64,000 nt of DNA from Coenobita brevimanus (taxonomy: Eukaryota; Arthropoda; Malacostraca; Decapoda; Coenobitidae). This document shows, one piece after another, positions 11,013 to 23,013 of the stretch. The stretch lies in NCBI GenBank assembly GCA_032717465.1, contig CM064632.1:27548814-27612813 (forward strand). The letters run 5' to 3'. A program made the translations under genes and the position numbers. The notes beneath the pieces are model-generated. The model searched no databases and was not told the origin of the DNA. It worked only from the letters and a program-made list of their open reading frames with translations. The number at the start of each line of letters is the position of its first letter. Positions within the stretch are counted from its first letter, which is position 1.

Positions 11013-12563
11013 GATGATATGATGTGCCATGCCACTAGCTTGTGGAGACAACAATTTGCTTTTTTGTTTGTAGTTTATGTGGTATTTTGGCATATGTAGT
11101 AACACTTACACTTATTTTCATTTGTTTGTTATGTGATCTTACTCTATTTCTCTCTTTTTTTCTTTCTTACTTTTTCTTTCTTTCTTTTTTTTTTTTTTTT
11201 GTATGTATTGATTTTCTATAGTTTGTTTTTCTTCGCTTGTGTACGCTTTTTCTCTGTTGTTCATGGTTGCATAATTACTGGCTAATTTCCTTGGGATACT
11301 TTTTTAAAGTTTACTTTATATTGCACAGGTATTACTGAAAATGATATTATATAGCCCCATATTTTGTTATTTTATATAAAAAATATATATATACATTATA
11401 TACAGTATTAACTATATATACTGACTTGTTGTTCACTTGTACCAATCGTGGGCAATATGTGTGTCAGCATTGTGTGGAAATCATTGTCTTCACGATTGTG
11501 TTGAAGATGTTCACTCTTGCTAACGTCATTTGTGTTGGCCATTTTTTTTTTCTCTAGTTTACCTTGTAACTTAATTTATATTTTTCCCCTAAGTAGCTTT
11601 AATTAATAAATTTTTAATACGGTTCTTTTAATCGCTCACTAAGTAACTGTGATGGTATATTTTCTTTATTACTTTGTAGATGTAATAATGTATAGCTGTA
11701 TGTATGAAACACGTATTTTATGTAGGTATAAATGGTAACACTCGTTGGTAGTAAATAAATGTTATAATAAATGAATGAATATATACAGTGTAGAATATTT
11801 ATTGTTGGTGATTATTTAGTGTTTGAGTTATGCAGATAACTGAAGTAAGTATGTGTATTTAAGCTGTAACTATACAGCACGTTTTATATGTTTGTGCAGA
11901 AGCTTATTGTCTATCACTGTGTATTGTATAAATGAAGTAACTATGTAACTCACTAATTTTTACCGTGGTGGGAATGGTGTGAGTGGTGGTGCAGGTGGTG
12001 TGTTGACCGACGTGGCGTCTTTTCAGCAAGCACACATGATGACGTCGACTTCCCACACTGGTAGCTGTGGTGAGTGAATGAGTAGCGATGAGTAACTTGA
12101 GTGAAGACGAGTGAGTAGGATGAGTTATGAGTCGTGTCTCACTCTTCGTTTGTTTGTTCCGTTTTTCTTCCTCGAAGTATTCGTGGTCCTTTTTTCTTGT
12201 GATTTACTCGTTGTGGGATGAAGACTGCCGCTACTTGTAGGTGCGTGTAGAAGATTATACAGACGACTCGTAGAGTTGTTACTTGTAGCTGATTGTAGAT
12301 GGTTGTAGTTCGTTGGTTCGTCGTAGAAATTTCAAGATTGTTTGTATCAGTACTTTGTTAAACTACTTGCAAGGCGTCCTGTGACTTCTTCACCTCTACA
12401 TCAGCGTGATGATCGGGGAGACGGAGGGGGGGTTAGAGAGAACTGTCAGGAGCTATTTGTGAGTTGTTGGTTGTGAGAGGTATTCTTGTTTTCAATCTTG
12501 ATATTTTGTAGGAATTCAATGTTGATTCATAGACGAGGTTCGTATACGTTCGCTGCTACCAAA
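11013..12563. other. non-coding interior of the LTR-type element
   Basis: AT-rich DNA with poly(T) at ~11184-11200 and a G-richer stretch near 12410-12440. No open frame resembling a retroelement protein. Confidence 0.6.
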
Positions 12564-12785
12564 TGTCATAAAAAACTTTGTAGTTACTTGTAGTGGAGTT
12601 ATATATATATTAGACTTGTGGACGAGCGGTTGTTATACTTGAGTAGCTTTGTAAGTAGATAATCTTCTTTCCCATTTGTCATGTAGTGACAGGAGAGGTA
12701 AAGAATAGGATGGGACTATTTTTATTTGTCATGGAAATATTAACAAGTCTCTCACTCACGAGTGAGTTGAGCAGAGTCCCTGTCT

Positions 12786-12831
<46 letters not shown>

Positions 12832-13171
12832 GCTAAGCCCTTCTCCCTGCGACCTGTCTGTTCTATGGCTAGCTTCCTTCTGACTTCTCTTTCCTAAATT
12901 CTGGTGAAACAGGAGACGTATCACGTGTGTTCCTTGTGATTGGAAAGTTCTAGAAGCCTGTGTGTGAGTATGTGTGTATGTGTGTTCACCTGGTGATCGC
13001 TGACCAACTAACTGCATCATCTCCTGACTCCTACTTCCTAGTCTGTCGTCAGCTTTTCCTCAGTGTAACTTGCAAGATCATTTCCCATTCTCAGGCTCGC
13101 ATAGAGCTGTCTATCTATCTATTTATCTATCTATCTATTATGATTTGTAATTATAATATGGAGTCGTAATA
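12564..13171. repeat. right terminal repeat
   Basis: A near-identical partner of 9293-9898. It differs by scattered substitutions such as GGACGAGCGG for GGAAGAGCGG and GTCGTAATA for GTCCTAATA. Confidence 0.8.
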
Positions 13172-13776
13172 ATACCACCCATGACTAAACTGGAATGACT
13201 ATGGACGCCCTCTGTCCTGGACCGATATGGTGAAATTATGACCCTCTGACGCTCACTACACCTCATGTACAGAATGCTGGACACTCACCGGGTGTCTTGA
13301 GCCACGAAGTTATGGTTACTTGTTTGTCCTACGGGAAACTGATTTTTTTCCAGGAAGGGCAAAGGATACCGTAAAATTTTCCCTTGCCTCCTGCTCCTAC
13401 AACACAAACAAATTTTGCCTGAGAGAAATGTTAATCGTGGGTTATATTTGTTTCAGCGGGAAAGACAAGAAGAGAATGCAGAACTTCGTTTGTGCTTTAT
13501 TCTTCCCGGAAAAACAAACCGAGAGTTACGACAGAGCATTGTTTTTAATGTGTGTTATGGAACCGGGACCCGATGCCAGAACTTACGATCAGTTCCATGT
13601 CGTAACTAATAACTGTTTTTGCGGGGAAGGATATGGGGTACTGTAAGATTTTTGTGTTTTCCTTGCATTGTGTAGTACACAGGGTTTCAGAACTTTGGCA
13701 GCAGGAATCAAAGTGAGTTTGTATCCCCTGCCTGACGAGATTGTTCAATAACAACCACCCCAGCAGGTGCCAGGTA
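13172..13776. other. unassigned; one 108-codon open frame
   Basis: A plus-strand frame at 13320-13646 encodes no domain I recognise and overlaps other frames of similar length. I do not call it a gene. Confidence 0.35.
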
Positions 13777-14624
13777 CAGTAATCCCTCCACTATCCGATG
13801 TAACAGAGCCAAAGGCATGTCCGGAAAGTGGTCCGGATAGTGGGCCCCTGACTCCTGGATTGGTACTTATGGACTCTAACCCAGTCTAACTCTGAAAGCC
13901 ACCTAAATAACTCTCTACCGGATATGCATAGCACCTATTTAAGACCATCTTCACACCAATAATGGACATAAAGCATGAAATAAATGAAAAGGAACCAAAG
14001 AATAAGGAAGTAGAAGTGAGTATGGAAAATATTCAGCAGTGTACAGGGCACTTACAGCATGTCTGTGGCCACTTCCTCTAAGGCTCTAGTAGTGGTGAAA
14101 ATGTTCTTGAAGCACATACAGTAATCCAGTGTTGTGCTACACTTAATTCTTTGCACTGTGAGTTATAATTGTTTAACACTGCACATTCGGTTCTTAATTG
14201 CGCCACGCCAGTTTCAACCGCCACTTTGCACTCCACAGTTAATCCTTTGCACTCTAAATTCTAATTTCTTAACATTGCACAACACTGTAAATTCCCATGT
14301 GGTCTAGTGGCGAGGTATTGCAGTTTACTCGCTGTTTATTCACAAAAACGAGCTCGTGCAGCATCCATTGCGATGGACATCTACTCTCGACAGTGGTTAG
14401 GCAGTAACTGGGGAGGGGGAAGGAAGGAAGGGGTGAAGGGGCCGTGCATAAACATCAGCTGTTCGGCGCCGCTTGCCAATTTCAAATTATGGGCGGGAAA
14501 AAATTCTGATTTTTTCTTTTTTCTTCTTTTTTTTGGCCATTTTTGGGTTCCAAAGGTCCAGGACCACAATGTCCAGTAAGTGGGGAGTCCAGAAAGTGGG
14601 CGTCCAGATAGTACGGGGATTACT
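13777..14624. mobile_element. pogo/Tigger-like non-autonomous DNA transposon
   Basis: The left end reads CAGTAATCCCTCCACTATCC. The right end, in reverse complement, reads AAGTAATCCCCGTACTATCT. Both are flanked by TA (13775-13776 and 14625-14626). CAGTAATCCC-type inverted ends with TA duplications are typical of the pogo branch of Tc1/mariner elements. Both ends carry subterminal repeats of the theme GTCCGGAAAGTGG / AGTCCAGAAAGTGG. The 848-bp interior has no DDE transposase frame, so mobility would need an enzyme supplied elsewhere. Confidence 0.8.
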
Positions 14625-14957
14625 TAGTTTCCAAGGGTCCCAAGCTGCATTTAGTTGCAGACAAGAACATCGTTTCATTTTTTCATCCAGCAATTAAGAA
14701 ACCTTTACAACATATTCTGAAACAGTGTGTTGGGCTTCGAAACTCGCATCAGTAGGTTATGAAAGTCATTGTTCTGTGTCTCCTTATTTATCGCGATGAA
14801 GCTGATCGATAATTATGTACGGAACTTCATAGAGACATGAGTATTTTCCCGAAATCTCACGAATACACAGGGGAAAAATCAAACCATCTGAAACACACTC
14901 TGGTAGAGGTAGGATTTTTCACTGGATTTCGCCAGGTGTAAATTTCTTTCTTAAGCT
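14625..14957. other. unassigned
   Basis: No gene or repeat recognised. Confidence 0.4.
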
Positions 14958-15133
14958 ATTTCTTTCTTAAGCTATTTATTTTGCTTCTTACGCCTTATCG
15001 TCCTCTTCTGTGTTACTGAAGTCATTCTAATATCACCATACTCTGCATAATAACGTATGAAACGATAGCCATCCGTATCCAAAAATAAATTGCTAGGGAA
15101 AAGGTGCTACGGAGCTTCCTTAACCGACGAGAA
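14958..15133 (+). mobile_element. MITE family 1, copy E (5' end missing)
   Basis: It ends in GCTTCCTTAACCGACGAGAA followed by TA, and matches copy D (23014-23214) in reverse complement. The outer ~25 bp of its left end is missing, because the palindrome arm breaks inside the element. Confidence 0.75.
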
Positions 15134-15190
15134 TAAGGACTAAATCCCCCTCATCCTCCGGATGCATCTCCCTAAGGGTTGTATTGTAAA

Positions 15191-15379
15191 TGGCTTCGGA
15201 ATCTTTCGTAACATCTCTTCCATGGCGATTTATCTGGTACAATACACTTTAATATCCTCTTGTGTGTTAGTGATGCAAGATATGTCGATACTGAAACGTT
15301 AAAAACAGCATACAAGGGATAATACGTAATACTCAAAACAAATAGCTCAGGAAAGAGTGCTACGAAGCCTCCTATGCCA
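15191..15379 (+). mobile_element. MITE family 1b, copy F
   Basis: Inverted ends of ~40 bp: TGGCTTCGGAATCTTTCGTA on the left and GCTACGAAGCCTCCTATGCC on the right. The inner TIR (CTCTTCC...GCGATTTAT) is shared with family 1. Its palindromic partner is 22771-22956. Confidence 0.75.
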
Positions 15380-15568
15380 CTTGAGAGTATCTGCCATAAC
15401 CAAACTGAGTAAAGAGCGTTTGTCTTCTCTGCCTTGCTGATCAGTGCGGTATGTATCACTGCACACAGCCTGACCAAACCAAATGCCCGTAACTTTTCCA
15501 CAGTAACCCTAAGAATTTTGAAAGGTTACACACACACTCGTCCCCTTGGTTTTAAGAATACGAATATT

Positions 15569-15570
<2 letters not shown>

Positions 15571-15612
<42 letters not shown>
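15571..15612. repeat. (TC)n microsatellite
   Basis: A perfect TC run. Its counterpart in the other arm is (GA)n at 22506-22577. Confidence 0.95.
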
Positions 15613-15616
<4 letters not shown>

Positions 15617-15724
15617 GAAGGAAATAATTTGATGATCTGAAAATGAGAGAATCTCGGACCAGAACGGGAACCACAAAGTAACGGAGATGAGAGAGGGGAA
15701 GACAAACAGGGGAAAGATGGGAAT

Positions 15725-15727
<3 letters not shown>

Positions 15728-15782
<55 letters not shown>
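15728..15782. repeat. (GA)n microsatellite
   Basis: A perfect GA run. Its counterpart is (TC)n at 22371-22391, which is much shorter. Confidence 0.95.
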
Positions 15783-15787
<5 letters not shown>

Positions 15788-16179
15788 TAGACCACACAGA
15801 CTTTATGACCACAGCAAGACTCTCTGGCCTAAACAGTAGTACCAGTAATAATACGATAGTTTATGCAGTCTTTATATGCCAGTCACAGATATAGATATAA
15901 GACAAGGATAGTACCGTACAGCAAAAGGCTCTCTTTTTCACCTTCCAGATTCCCTGTAATACGCCGGCAAAAATATAAATAAATAAATACATAAATAAAT
16001 AGATAAATAATGAAAATAAGAGAAAAGCAGCACAGTGCAGCACAGAAAATCCTGATGAAAATTTCAGAGAGAGAGAGAGAGAGAGAGATACAGGTAGTGC
16101 CTGGGTTAACCGGGTCATTAGCTTGATTAATCCCGGACCACCTGGATCATTTGCATACGTGTCTGGATCCGCGTCTCAC

Positions 16180-16690
16180 TGATGGGGAGCGGGGAGGGAG
16201 CGATGGAGGAGAAATTGATGGGGAGGGGGGAGAGGGAAGAAAGGAGAGAGAGGAATGGTGGGACAAAATATAAAATGAGGAGGAGGCAGAGGGAGTAGTT
16301 GAAGGGGGTAGGACAAAGGTAGGGGAGAGGTAGAGTGGTGGAGGGAGGACAGGACGGTGAGGGAGAGGAAGAGAGTGTGCAGGGGAAGAAGGGGTGAAAA
16401 TGGTGAGGGAGGAGATAATGGAGGTGGGAGAGAGGAGAGACAATAGAGGAGGGGGAGAGGGGAGATAATGCAGGAGGGGGGAGGGAAAGTAATGGAGGAG
16501 GGGGAGAGGGGAGATAATGGTAGAGGGGAAGTGGGGAGATAATGGAGAAAGAGGAGAGGGGAGATAATGGAGGAGAGGGAGAGGGGAGATAATGGTAGAG
16601 GGGGAGATTGGAGATAAAGGAGGGGTGGAGATAATGGAAGCGGGGGAGAGGGGAGATAATGGAGGAGCGGGAGAGGGAAGAATGGTAGGG
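16180..16690. repeat. purine-rich tandem block, GGGAGATAATGGAGGAGGG theme
   Basis: Units of about 25-30 bp with the constant core GGGAGATAATGG recur at least ten times. The mirror block is 19040-19590. Ser/Pro/Leu frames on the minus strand are artefacts. Confidence 0.9.
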
Positions 16691-17385
16691 AAGTAGGAAT
16701 GAGGGAAAGTCTGGAAAAGCATAAGGAGTAGGAGGGGTGATTATTTTCGCTACATTACTGGCCATATTTAAAGCCACTAAGTTAGTATAAACAAATTGCC
16801 GGATGTTTGCAGGGAATTTGGTTACCACAGGAAGATTTCTTCGTTTAGATTAAGCTAGATAGGGTGGGTTAATAAGGGCTAGGCTAACTGCGAAACATTT
16901 CAACTGCAGCACAAGTCACTATCAAAATGGAATAAATCACACTATACGCTACAAGGAAAACTTTGATTTAATGTAAAAAATTATTGTTTGTGTGAAACTG
17001 CAACTTGATCGAGAAGGGTATGTTCTCGGACTAAGAAGCCATCCACATATCCGGGGAAGTGACCAAATAAAACGTGCTAATTTGGTGATCAGAAGAACCT
17101 CATGCAGCACTGGAACACGTAAACAATCCAAAAGTTAATGCCTGGTGTCTTGTTACGTGATCCCGTGATTGGATACTTTTTCTTTGCTAAGCAAACATTA
17201 AACCTCCGCCAATTATCTGAGTATATTTAATAATTATATTGATCCAATATTAGATGAACTAAGTTACGGCCTGAAGTATTTTTAAAGCAAGATGGTGCAC
17301 TGCCACATCAAAATCTGTTGGTGCCACCCCTGATGCAAACTACAAAGTCCTCTGGATTGGCCGTGGAGGATCCATCTCCTGGCCA

Positions 17386-18374
17386 TTCACATTCAGTACT
17401 GGTGAGTTGATATTAACGATGATTGTTGTGGAATTTCAGTAAAGCCCGCTATAAGGAAATCCAAATAATCAAGCTGTTCCTTGCTCCTGCATGAAATGAA
17501 ACTCGCATTCTCTCGAACATTAGATCAATCAGTCTCTTTCTCCTACGGTACTTTTCCTCATTCCTTCTCTCCCCCTCAGTCCCTATCTTCCCGTTTCTCT
17601 TCTCCCTTAACTCCCCACCTCTTGCTCGGTCAGTCTCACCTCACCCTTTCCTTTCTCCTTCCCTACCCCTTTTTCCTCATTTCCTCCCAGTTAGTTTCCC
17701 TCTCTCCCGCTTCCCTCCGTCGTGTGGGCCTGTGAGCGAGTCCCCTGCACAAATTCCCGCCTGCTGGCCGCCTAAGGACTCGGTAATTATGTTTCAAATA
17801 CCTGTCAAACGCATCAAAGGCTCCCACGACGTTGCGTTATCATCAAAGGCCTGCAGGTAAAGAGCGCATCTCTTCCTGAATGGATTACGAGGGGTCTTAA
17901 TGGTCATGCTGTGTGCGGGATACGATGCGGCCGCGATGGGAATGAGGCCCCGGGGATGATACAATGTGAGCCGAATTTTCCTCTTGTCATATCAGTGCCT
18001 GTTGGCCAAATATCCTCGTAATATTAAACGCCTACTTCATTCCCTAAATGCCTGAACGTCTGGCTTTAGTTGCAGATGAGTAATGTTGTCAGTACTGCAG
18101 TTAGGCAGTCAAGGGCCTCTGTTAGAAAAATGTTCATGGTGTATTGTAACGTCAGATAAATGTTACATGAACACCATATGCTGCAGATGAACAAATGACT
18201 GCCTAATGTTGCTTCCCTTTCACTTACTGTCCTATATATCTTCCCTAATTCTTAAAAATCCAGCAAGAATTTTGATGTTTCAACTCACTGATATTAGTCA
18301 CTGGAGTTCCACATAACCCATGAAAAAAATTACAGGGTGTTACTGGTAGACTGTGTCTTCAGATGTGACATACC
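17386..18374. other. palindrome spacer, unassigned
   Basis: About 1 kb of unique-looking DNA between the two arms, with a pyrimidine-rich patch at 17520-17730. No gene is recognised. Confidence 0.5.
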
Positions 18375-19039
18375 AAGAGATGAATCCACGATGGCCAATT
18401 CAGGGGACTGTGTAGTTCGTATCAGGGGTCGTACCAGCAGACTTTAACGTGGCAGTGCATCATCCTGTTTTAAAAATACTCTAGGTTCTAACTTAGTTCA
18501 TGTAATATTAGATTAAAATAGTAGTCAAATATATTAAGACAATTGGCAGATGTTTACTGTTTGCTTAGTGAAGTAAAAGTATCCAATACACCCAGGATCA
18601 CGTAACAAGCCACACCAGGCATTAACTTTGGATTGCCCACGTGTTCCAGTGCTGCATGAGGTTCTTCTGACCCCTAAATTGGCACGTTTTGTTTGTTCAC
18701 TTTCCTGGATATTTGAATGGTTGCTTAGTAGAGAACATGTCCTTCTCGATCAATTGTAGTTTCACACAAACAGTGATTTTCTATATCAAATCTAAGTTTT
18801 CCTTGTAGGGTATAGTGTGATTTAGTCCATTTTGATATTGATTTTTGTTGCAGTTGAATCGTTTTACAGTTAGCTTAGCCCAAAATAACCCATCCTCATC
18901 TTGCCAAATCTGAACGGAGCAGCCTCCCTGTAGTATCCAAATTCCTTACACAAATCCGGGAACTTGTTTATACTAACACTGAGGCTTTAAATATGGCCAG
19001 TGATGTAGCGAAAATAGTCTCCCCTTCTACTCCTCATGT

Positions 19040-19590
19040 TTATTTTAGACCTTCCCTCATTCGCACTTCCCCACCATTCTCCCCTCTCCCCTCTTTTCTC
19101 CTCCATTAGCTTCCCTCTACCCCTTCTCCATTATCCTCCCTCTCCCCTCCCAGTCCTCTATAATCTCCCCTCTCTCCCTCCTCCGTTATCTCCCCTCCAC
19201 CCCTCCTGTATTATCTCCCTTCACCCCCACCTCGATAATCTCCCCTCCCCCCACCTCAGTTATCTCCCGTTTCCCTTCCTTCATAATCTCCCTCTCCCTC
19301 TCCTCCATTATCTCCCCTCTCGCCCTCCTCGATAATCTCCATTCTTCCCCTCCACCCTCACCATTTTACCCCTTCTTCCCCTGCACACTCTCTTCCCCTC
19401 CCTCACCGTCCTGTCCTCCCTCCACCATTGTACCTCTCCCCTGCCTTTATCCTACCGCTTCAACTACTCCCTTTGCCTCCTCCCCATTTTATATTTTGTC
19501 CCACCATTCCTCTCTCTCCTTTCTTCCCTCTCCCCCCTCCCCATCAGTTTCTCCTCCACCTCTCCCTTCCCGCTCCGCATCAGTGATATG
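19040..19590. repeat. pyrimidine-rich block (mirror of 16180-16690)
   Basis: The reverse complement gives the same GGAGATAATGG-type units as the left arm, in the same order, and ends at the shared CACTGATGSGGAGCGGG segment. Confidence 0.88.
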
Positions 19591-19597
19591 CGGATCC

Positions 19598-19599
19598 AT

Positions 19600-19656
<57 letters not shown>

Positions 19657-19674
19657 TATACATATATATATATA
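19598..19674. repeat. (AT)n tract at the LINE 3' junction
   Basis: Nearly pure TA/AT with two short breaks. It lies exactly between the palindrome arm and the LINE 3' end. Confidence 0.93.
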
Positions 19675-22025
19675 TTTAATGCGAGTAAGAATGACCCAAG
19701 GGCTAGGAGCCCGCAATCATTTCCTTCCAAGAAAAAAACAAAAACAATACAAAAGGAAGCCAAATTCAAGATCTGTTAATTTCGAGATGCCTGGACACAC
19801 TGCGTTTGAAAGACTGGAGATCATAGGACGTAGGAAATACAGACAGTTGGACACAGATCCAGAGCTGACCTGTTGCATAAAGGAAGGACTGCGTGTAACG
19901 GTTAACTCTTGTATTAGAGAGTTGGACAGAAAGGGGATGAGAGTTTGTTGCTAGACGGGTGCTACGTGCCCGTCGTAGAGGTGGAGGGATGCAAGCAGAC
20001 AGTTCAGAGGAGCAGTGACCATGGAAGTAGCGATAGAAAAGGGATAAAGAAGCAACAGTGCGGCGAAGAGACAGAGGTTGAATGGAGCCAGTGAGATGAG
20101 GAGAGTTAACGAGGCGAGAAGCCTTTGACTCCACCCTATTGAGAAGAGCTGTAAGTGGGGAGCCTCCCCACACATGAGAGTTGTACTCTAAACAGGGGCG
20201 AATAAAACCCGTGTTTAAAGTCAACAACTGTGAAGGGGTGACCACAATCTCTTGGAAGCTGATTTTTCAAGAAATGTAATATGATCTTTCCAAGATAAAT
20301 CCCGAGTGAATGAAACACCAAGCATGTTCAAGGATGATGCAGGCTTGAGCTGGATATTATTAAACATTGGTGGGTACTCCTGTGGAAGATTCTGTCGGGT
20401 TGATAGGTGTAAAAACTGAGTCTTTGATGCTTTTAAAACAACAAGATTATTTTTACCCCAGTCAGAGATACGAACCAAGTCAGACATTAGGTGTGCCATT
20501 GCCTCATCCCTTGTTTGTTGAAGTAACTGCTGGGATGGACGTTGCGGGAACCGAATGGAAAGGTGAAGGGTGGAATCATGAGCGTACGAGTGGATAGGGT
20601 TAGATGTACAGCTCAGAAGATCATTGATGAATAAAAGGAAGAGAGTTGGTGATAGGACAGAGCCCTGAGGAACACCACTGTTGATAGATCTTGGAAAAGA
20701 ACGATGGCCGTCTACAACAGCGGCTATAGAACGACCAGAAAGGAAGCTATAGATGAAGGCACAGATAGAAGGATAGAAACCGTAAGAGGGCAGTTTGGAA
20801 AATAATGATTTATGCCAGACTCGATTGAAAGCCTTTGAGATGTCAAGTGCGATGGCAAAGCTTTCGCCAAAGTCCCGAAAGGAGGATGACCAGTAGTCTG
20901 AAAGGTAATCGAGAAGATTGCCAGTGGAGCGTCCCTGATGGAACCCATACTGACGGTCAGAAAGAAGGTTGTGATAGGAAAGATGCTTTAAAATTTTTTT
21001 GTTAAGAACAGACTCGAAAACTTTTGAGAGACAGGATGTTAAAGCAATTGCACGATAGTTAGAGGGTTTCGAATGGTCACCCTTCTTTGAGACTGGCTGA
21101 ATGAGAGCAAACTTCCAGCAAGAAGGAATGGTACAAGTTGAAGGGAAAGGCGAAAGAGTTTACCTAGGTGTAAGCACAGAAGCACAGTTCTTGAGGACAA
21201 CAGGAGGGACCCCATCAGGCCCATATGGCTTGTTAATATTGAGGCCTGTGATGGCAGAAAGTACATCAGCTGAAGAAATTTTAATTTCAGCCATGAGGAA
21301 GTCAGAGGGAGGAAGTGATGGAGGAACAGCACCGGAATCGTCTGAGGTGGAATTGGAAGAGAAAGTCTGAGGGAAGGGATCTGCTTTATCAGTAGAAGAA
21401 ATAGCTACAGAGCCATCAGAGTAGAAAAGAGGAGGGAAGGATGATGGGGTAAAGTTGTTAGAAAGGTTTTTGGCAAGGTGAGTGAAGAAGCGGGAGGAAT
21501 TCGAGTTGGAGAGTTGAGAGCATTAAGTACGGATGAAATTTTCTTTAGCAGAGGGATGGACAGAGTTAGCACGATTCCGGGTAGAAACATAAAAAAGATG
21601 TGATTCAGGGGTGGGTTGTATCTGGTACCTTTTATAGGCCCTCTTCTTGTTGCGGACAGCATTAGAACAAGCGTGATTAAACCACGGCTTTCTTGCATTA
21701 GTCAAAGGATATGAGCAAGGAACGTATGCTTCCATGCCAGAGAGAATAACCTCCGTAATGCGCAAGGCACACTCAGATGGCTCCCGGCTATGGAAGCAAT
21801 AATCATTCCAAGGAAAATCAAAGAAGTACTGCCTGAGGGCCTCCCAATCCGCAGCTCCAAAGTGCCACAATCGACTTTTCTTTGGAGGGTCCGTAGGCCG
21901 TACCGGAGCGATAGGACAGGTTAAGGTGATAAGGTTGTGATCGGAGGAGCCCAACGGAGAGAAAAGATTAACAGCGTAAGCAGAAGGATTAGTTGCAAGT
22001 GATCCACAAGGTCCGGGGCTAATCA
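19675..22025 (-). mobile_element. Jockey-like LINE, 5'-truncated
   Basis: Read on the minus strand, the element starts inside the endonuclease domain (L-G-S-S-D-H-N-L near 21930) and runs through the RT to a 3' end at ~19675. The same 3' end (AGGAGCCCGC, AGCCAAATTCAAGATC) is found in the fragment at 33134-33585. It interrupts the right palindrome arm. At the 5' junction, GGATCAYTTGCA is shared with the uninterrupted arm, suggesting microhomology at truncation. Confidence 0.88.
19766..22018 (-). pseudogene. Jockey-like LINE ORF2 (endonuclease-RT), broken
   Basis: Such proteins nick target DNA and copy the element RNA at the nick. Visible parts in order are the endonuclease end (S-S-D-H-N-L), the linker ending W-F-N-H-A-C, P-Y-G-P-D-G-V-P-P, the RT block S-G-V-P-Q-G-S-V-L-S-P-T-L-F, the catalytic box, K-A-S-K-T-Q-F-L-H-L-S-T-R, and a C-terminal part with P-L-S-L-R-R-T-V-A-S-L. 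The catalytic box at 20575-20586 reads Y-A-H-D instead of Y-A-D-D, losing the first catalytic Asp. Several frameshifts and at least one in-frame stop also break the frame. It is dead by itself. The Jockey assignment comes from motif resemblance. Confidence 0.85.
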
Positions 22026-22370
22026 AGCTAATGACCTGGTTAATATGTAACACCCAGGCACAACCCCCCTCTCTCTCTCTCTCTTTCTCTGAAATTTCCA
22101 TCAGGATTTTCTATGCTGCACTGTACTGCTTTTCTCTTATTTTCATTAATCATGTGTTCCTTTATGTATTTATTTATATTATTGGCGGCGTATTATATGG
22201 AATCTGGGACGTGAAAGAGAAAGTCTTTTGCTGTACGGTACTATCCTTGTCTTATATCTATATCTGTGACTGGCATATAAAGACTGCATAAACTATCGTA
22301 TTATTACTGGTACCATTGTTTAGGCCAGATAGTCTTGCTGAGGTCATAAAGTCTGTGTGGTCTATGCATC
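22026..22370. other. palindrome arm continuing after the LINE
   Basis: Matches 15785-16130 of the left arm in reverse complement, including the CAGTCTTTATATGCCAGTCA segment. No gene. Confidence 0.7.
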
Positions 22371-22502
22371 TCTCTCTCTCTCTCTCTCTCTTCATACCCA
22401 TCTTTCCCCTGTTTGTCCACCCCTCTCTCATGTCCGTTACTTTGTAGTTCCCCTTCTGGTCAGAAATCCTCTCATTTTCAGATCATCAATTTATTTCCTT
22501 CA

Positions 22503-22505
<3 letters not shown>

Positions 22506-22577
<72 letters not shown>
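22506..22577. repeat. (GA)n microsatellite
   Basis: A perfect GA run of ~72 bp. Confidence 0.96.
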
Positions 22578-22583
<6 letters not shown>

Positions 22584-22770
22584 TATTCGTATTCTTAAAA
22601 CCAAGGGGACGAGTGTGTGTGTAACCTTTCAAAATTCTTAGTGTTACTGTGGAAAAGTTACGAGCATTTGGTTTGGTCAGGCTGTGTGCAGTGATACATA
22701 CCGCACTGATCAGCAAGGCAGAGAAGACAAACACTCTTTACTCATTCTGGTTTTCACAAATACTCTTAAG

Positions 22771-22956
22771 CGGCATAGAAGGCTTCGTAGCACCCTTTCC
22801 TGAGCTATTTGTTTTGAGTATTACACATTTTCCCTCGTATGCTGTTTTTAACGTTTCAGTATCGACATTTGCATCACTAACACACAAGAGGATAGTAAAG
22901 TGTATTGTACCAGATAAATCGCCATGGAAGAGGTGTTACGAAAGATTCCGAAGCCA
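22771..22956 (-). mobile_element. MITE family 1b, copy G
   Basis: The palindromic partner of 15191-15379, with ends CGGCATAGAAGGCTTCGTAG and AAAGATTCCGAAGCCA. Confidence 0.75.
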
Positions 22957-23013
22957 TTTACAATACAACCCTCAGGGAGATGCATCCGGTGGATGAGGGG
23001 GATTTAGTCCTTA

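Larger units (their letters stand above)
9293..13171. mobile_element. LTR-type element without coding sequence
   Basis: Two direct repeats of ~607 bp (9293-9898 and 12564-13171) begin TGTCATAAAAAACTTTG and enclose 2.67 kb of AT-rich DNA. The flanks share ATAC (9289-9292 and 13172-13175), a possible 4-bp TSD. I count about eight substitutions plus a 2-bp TA difference between the repeats, i.e. roughly 1.3% divergence, which suggests a fairly recent insertion. No gag, protease, RT or integrase can be read. I see no standard primer-binding site after the left repeat and no polypurine tract before the right one. A non-autonomous retroelement is the best reading; a plain segmental duplication is the alternative. 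Confidence 0.7.
14958..17385 (+). repeat. left arm of a large imperfect palindrome
   Basis: The reverse complement of this arm matches 18375-19597 plus 22026-23190. Aligned landmarks include the MITEs at both outer ends, the (GA)n tract, the GGAGATAATGG purine block (16180-16690) and the inner segment GTTAATGCCTGGTGT. By eye the arms differ by roughly 10-15%, so the duplication is old. Matching short frames on opposite strands (15172-15501 minus and 22649-22996 plus) simply reflect the palindrome. Confidence 0.88.

Noticed and set aside
13320..13646. A 108-codon frame without low complexity
   Set aside because: No known domain, overlapping frames of similar size and no codon or splice evidence. 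Left unassigned.
15172..15501. A conserved small gene, since a similar frame is found at 22649-22996
   Set aside because: The two loci are opposite arms of the same palindrome and the frames run across MITE copies. Homology is to DNA and is not limited to the frame.
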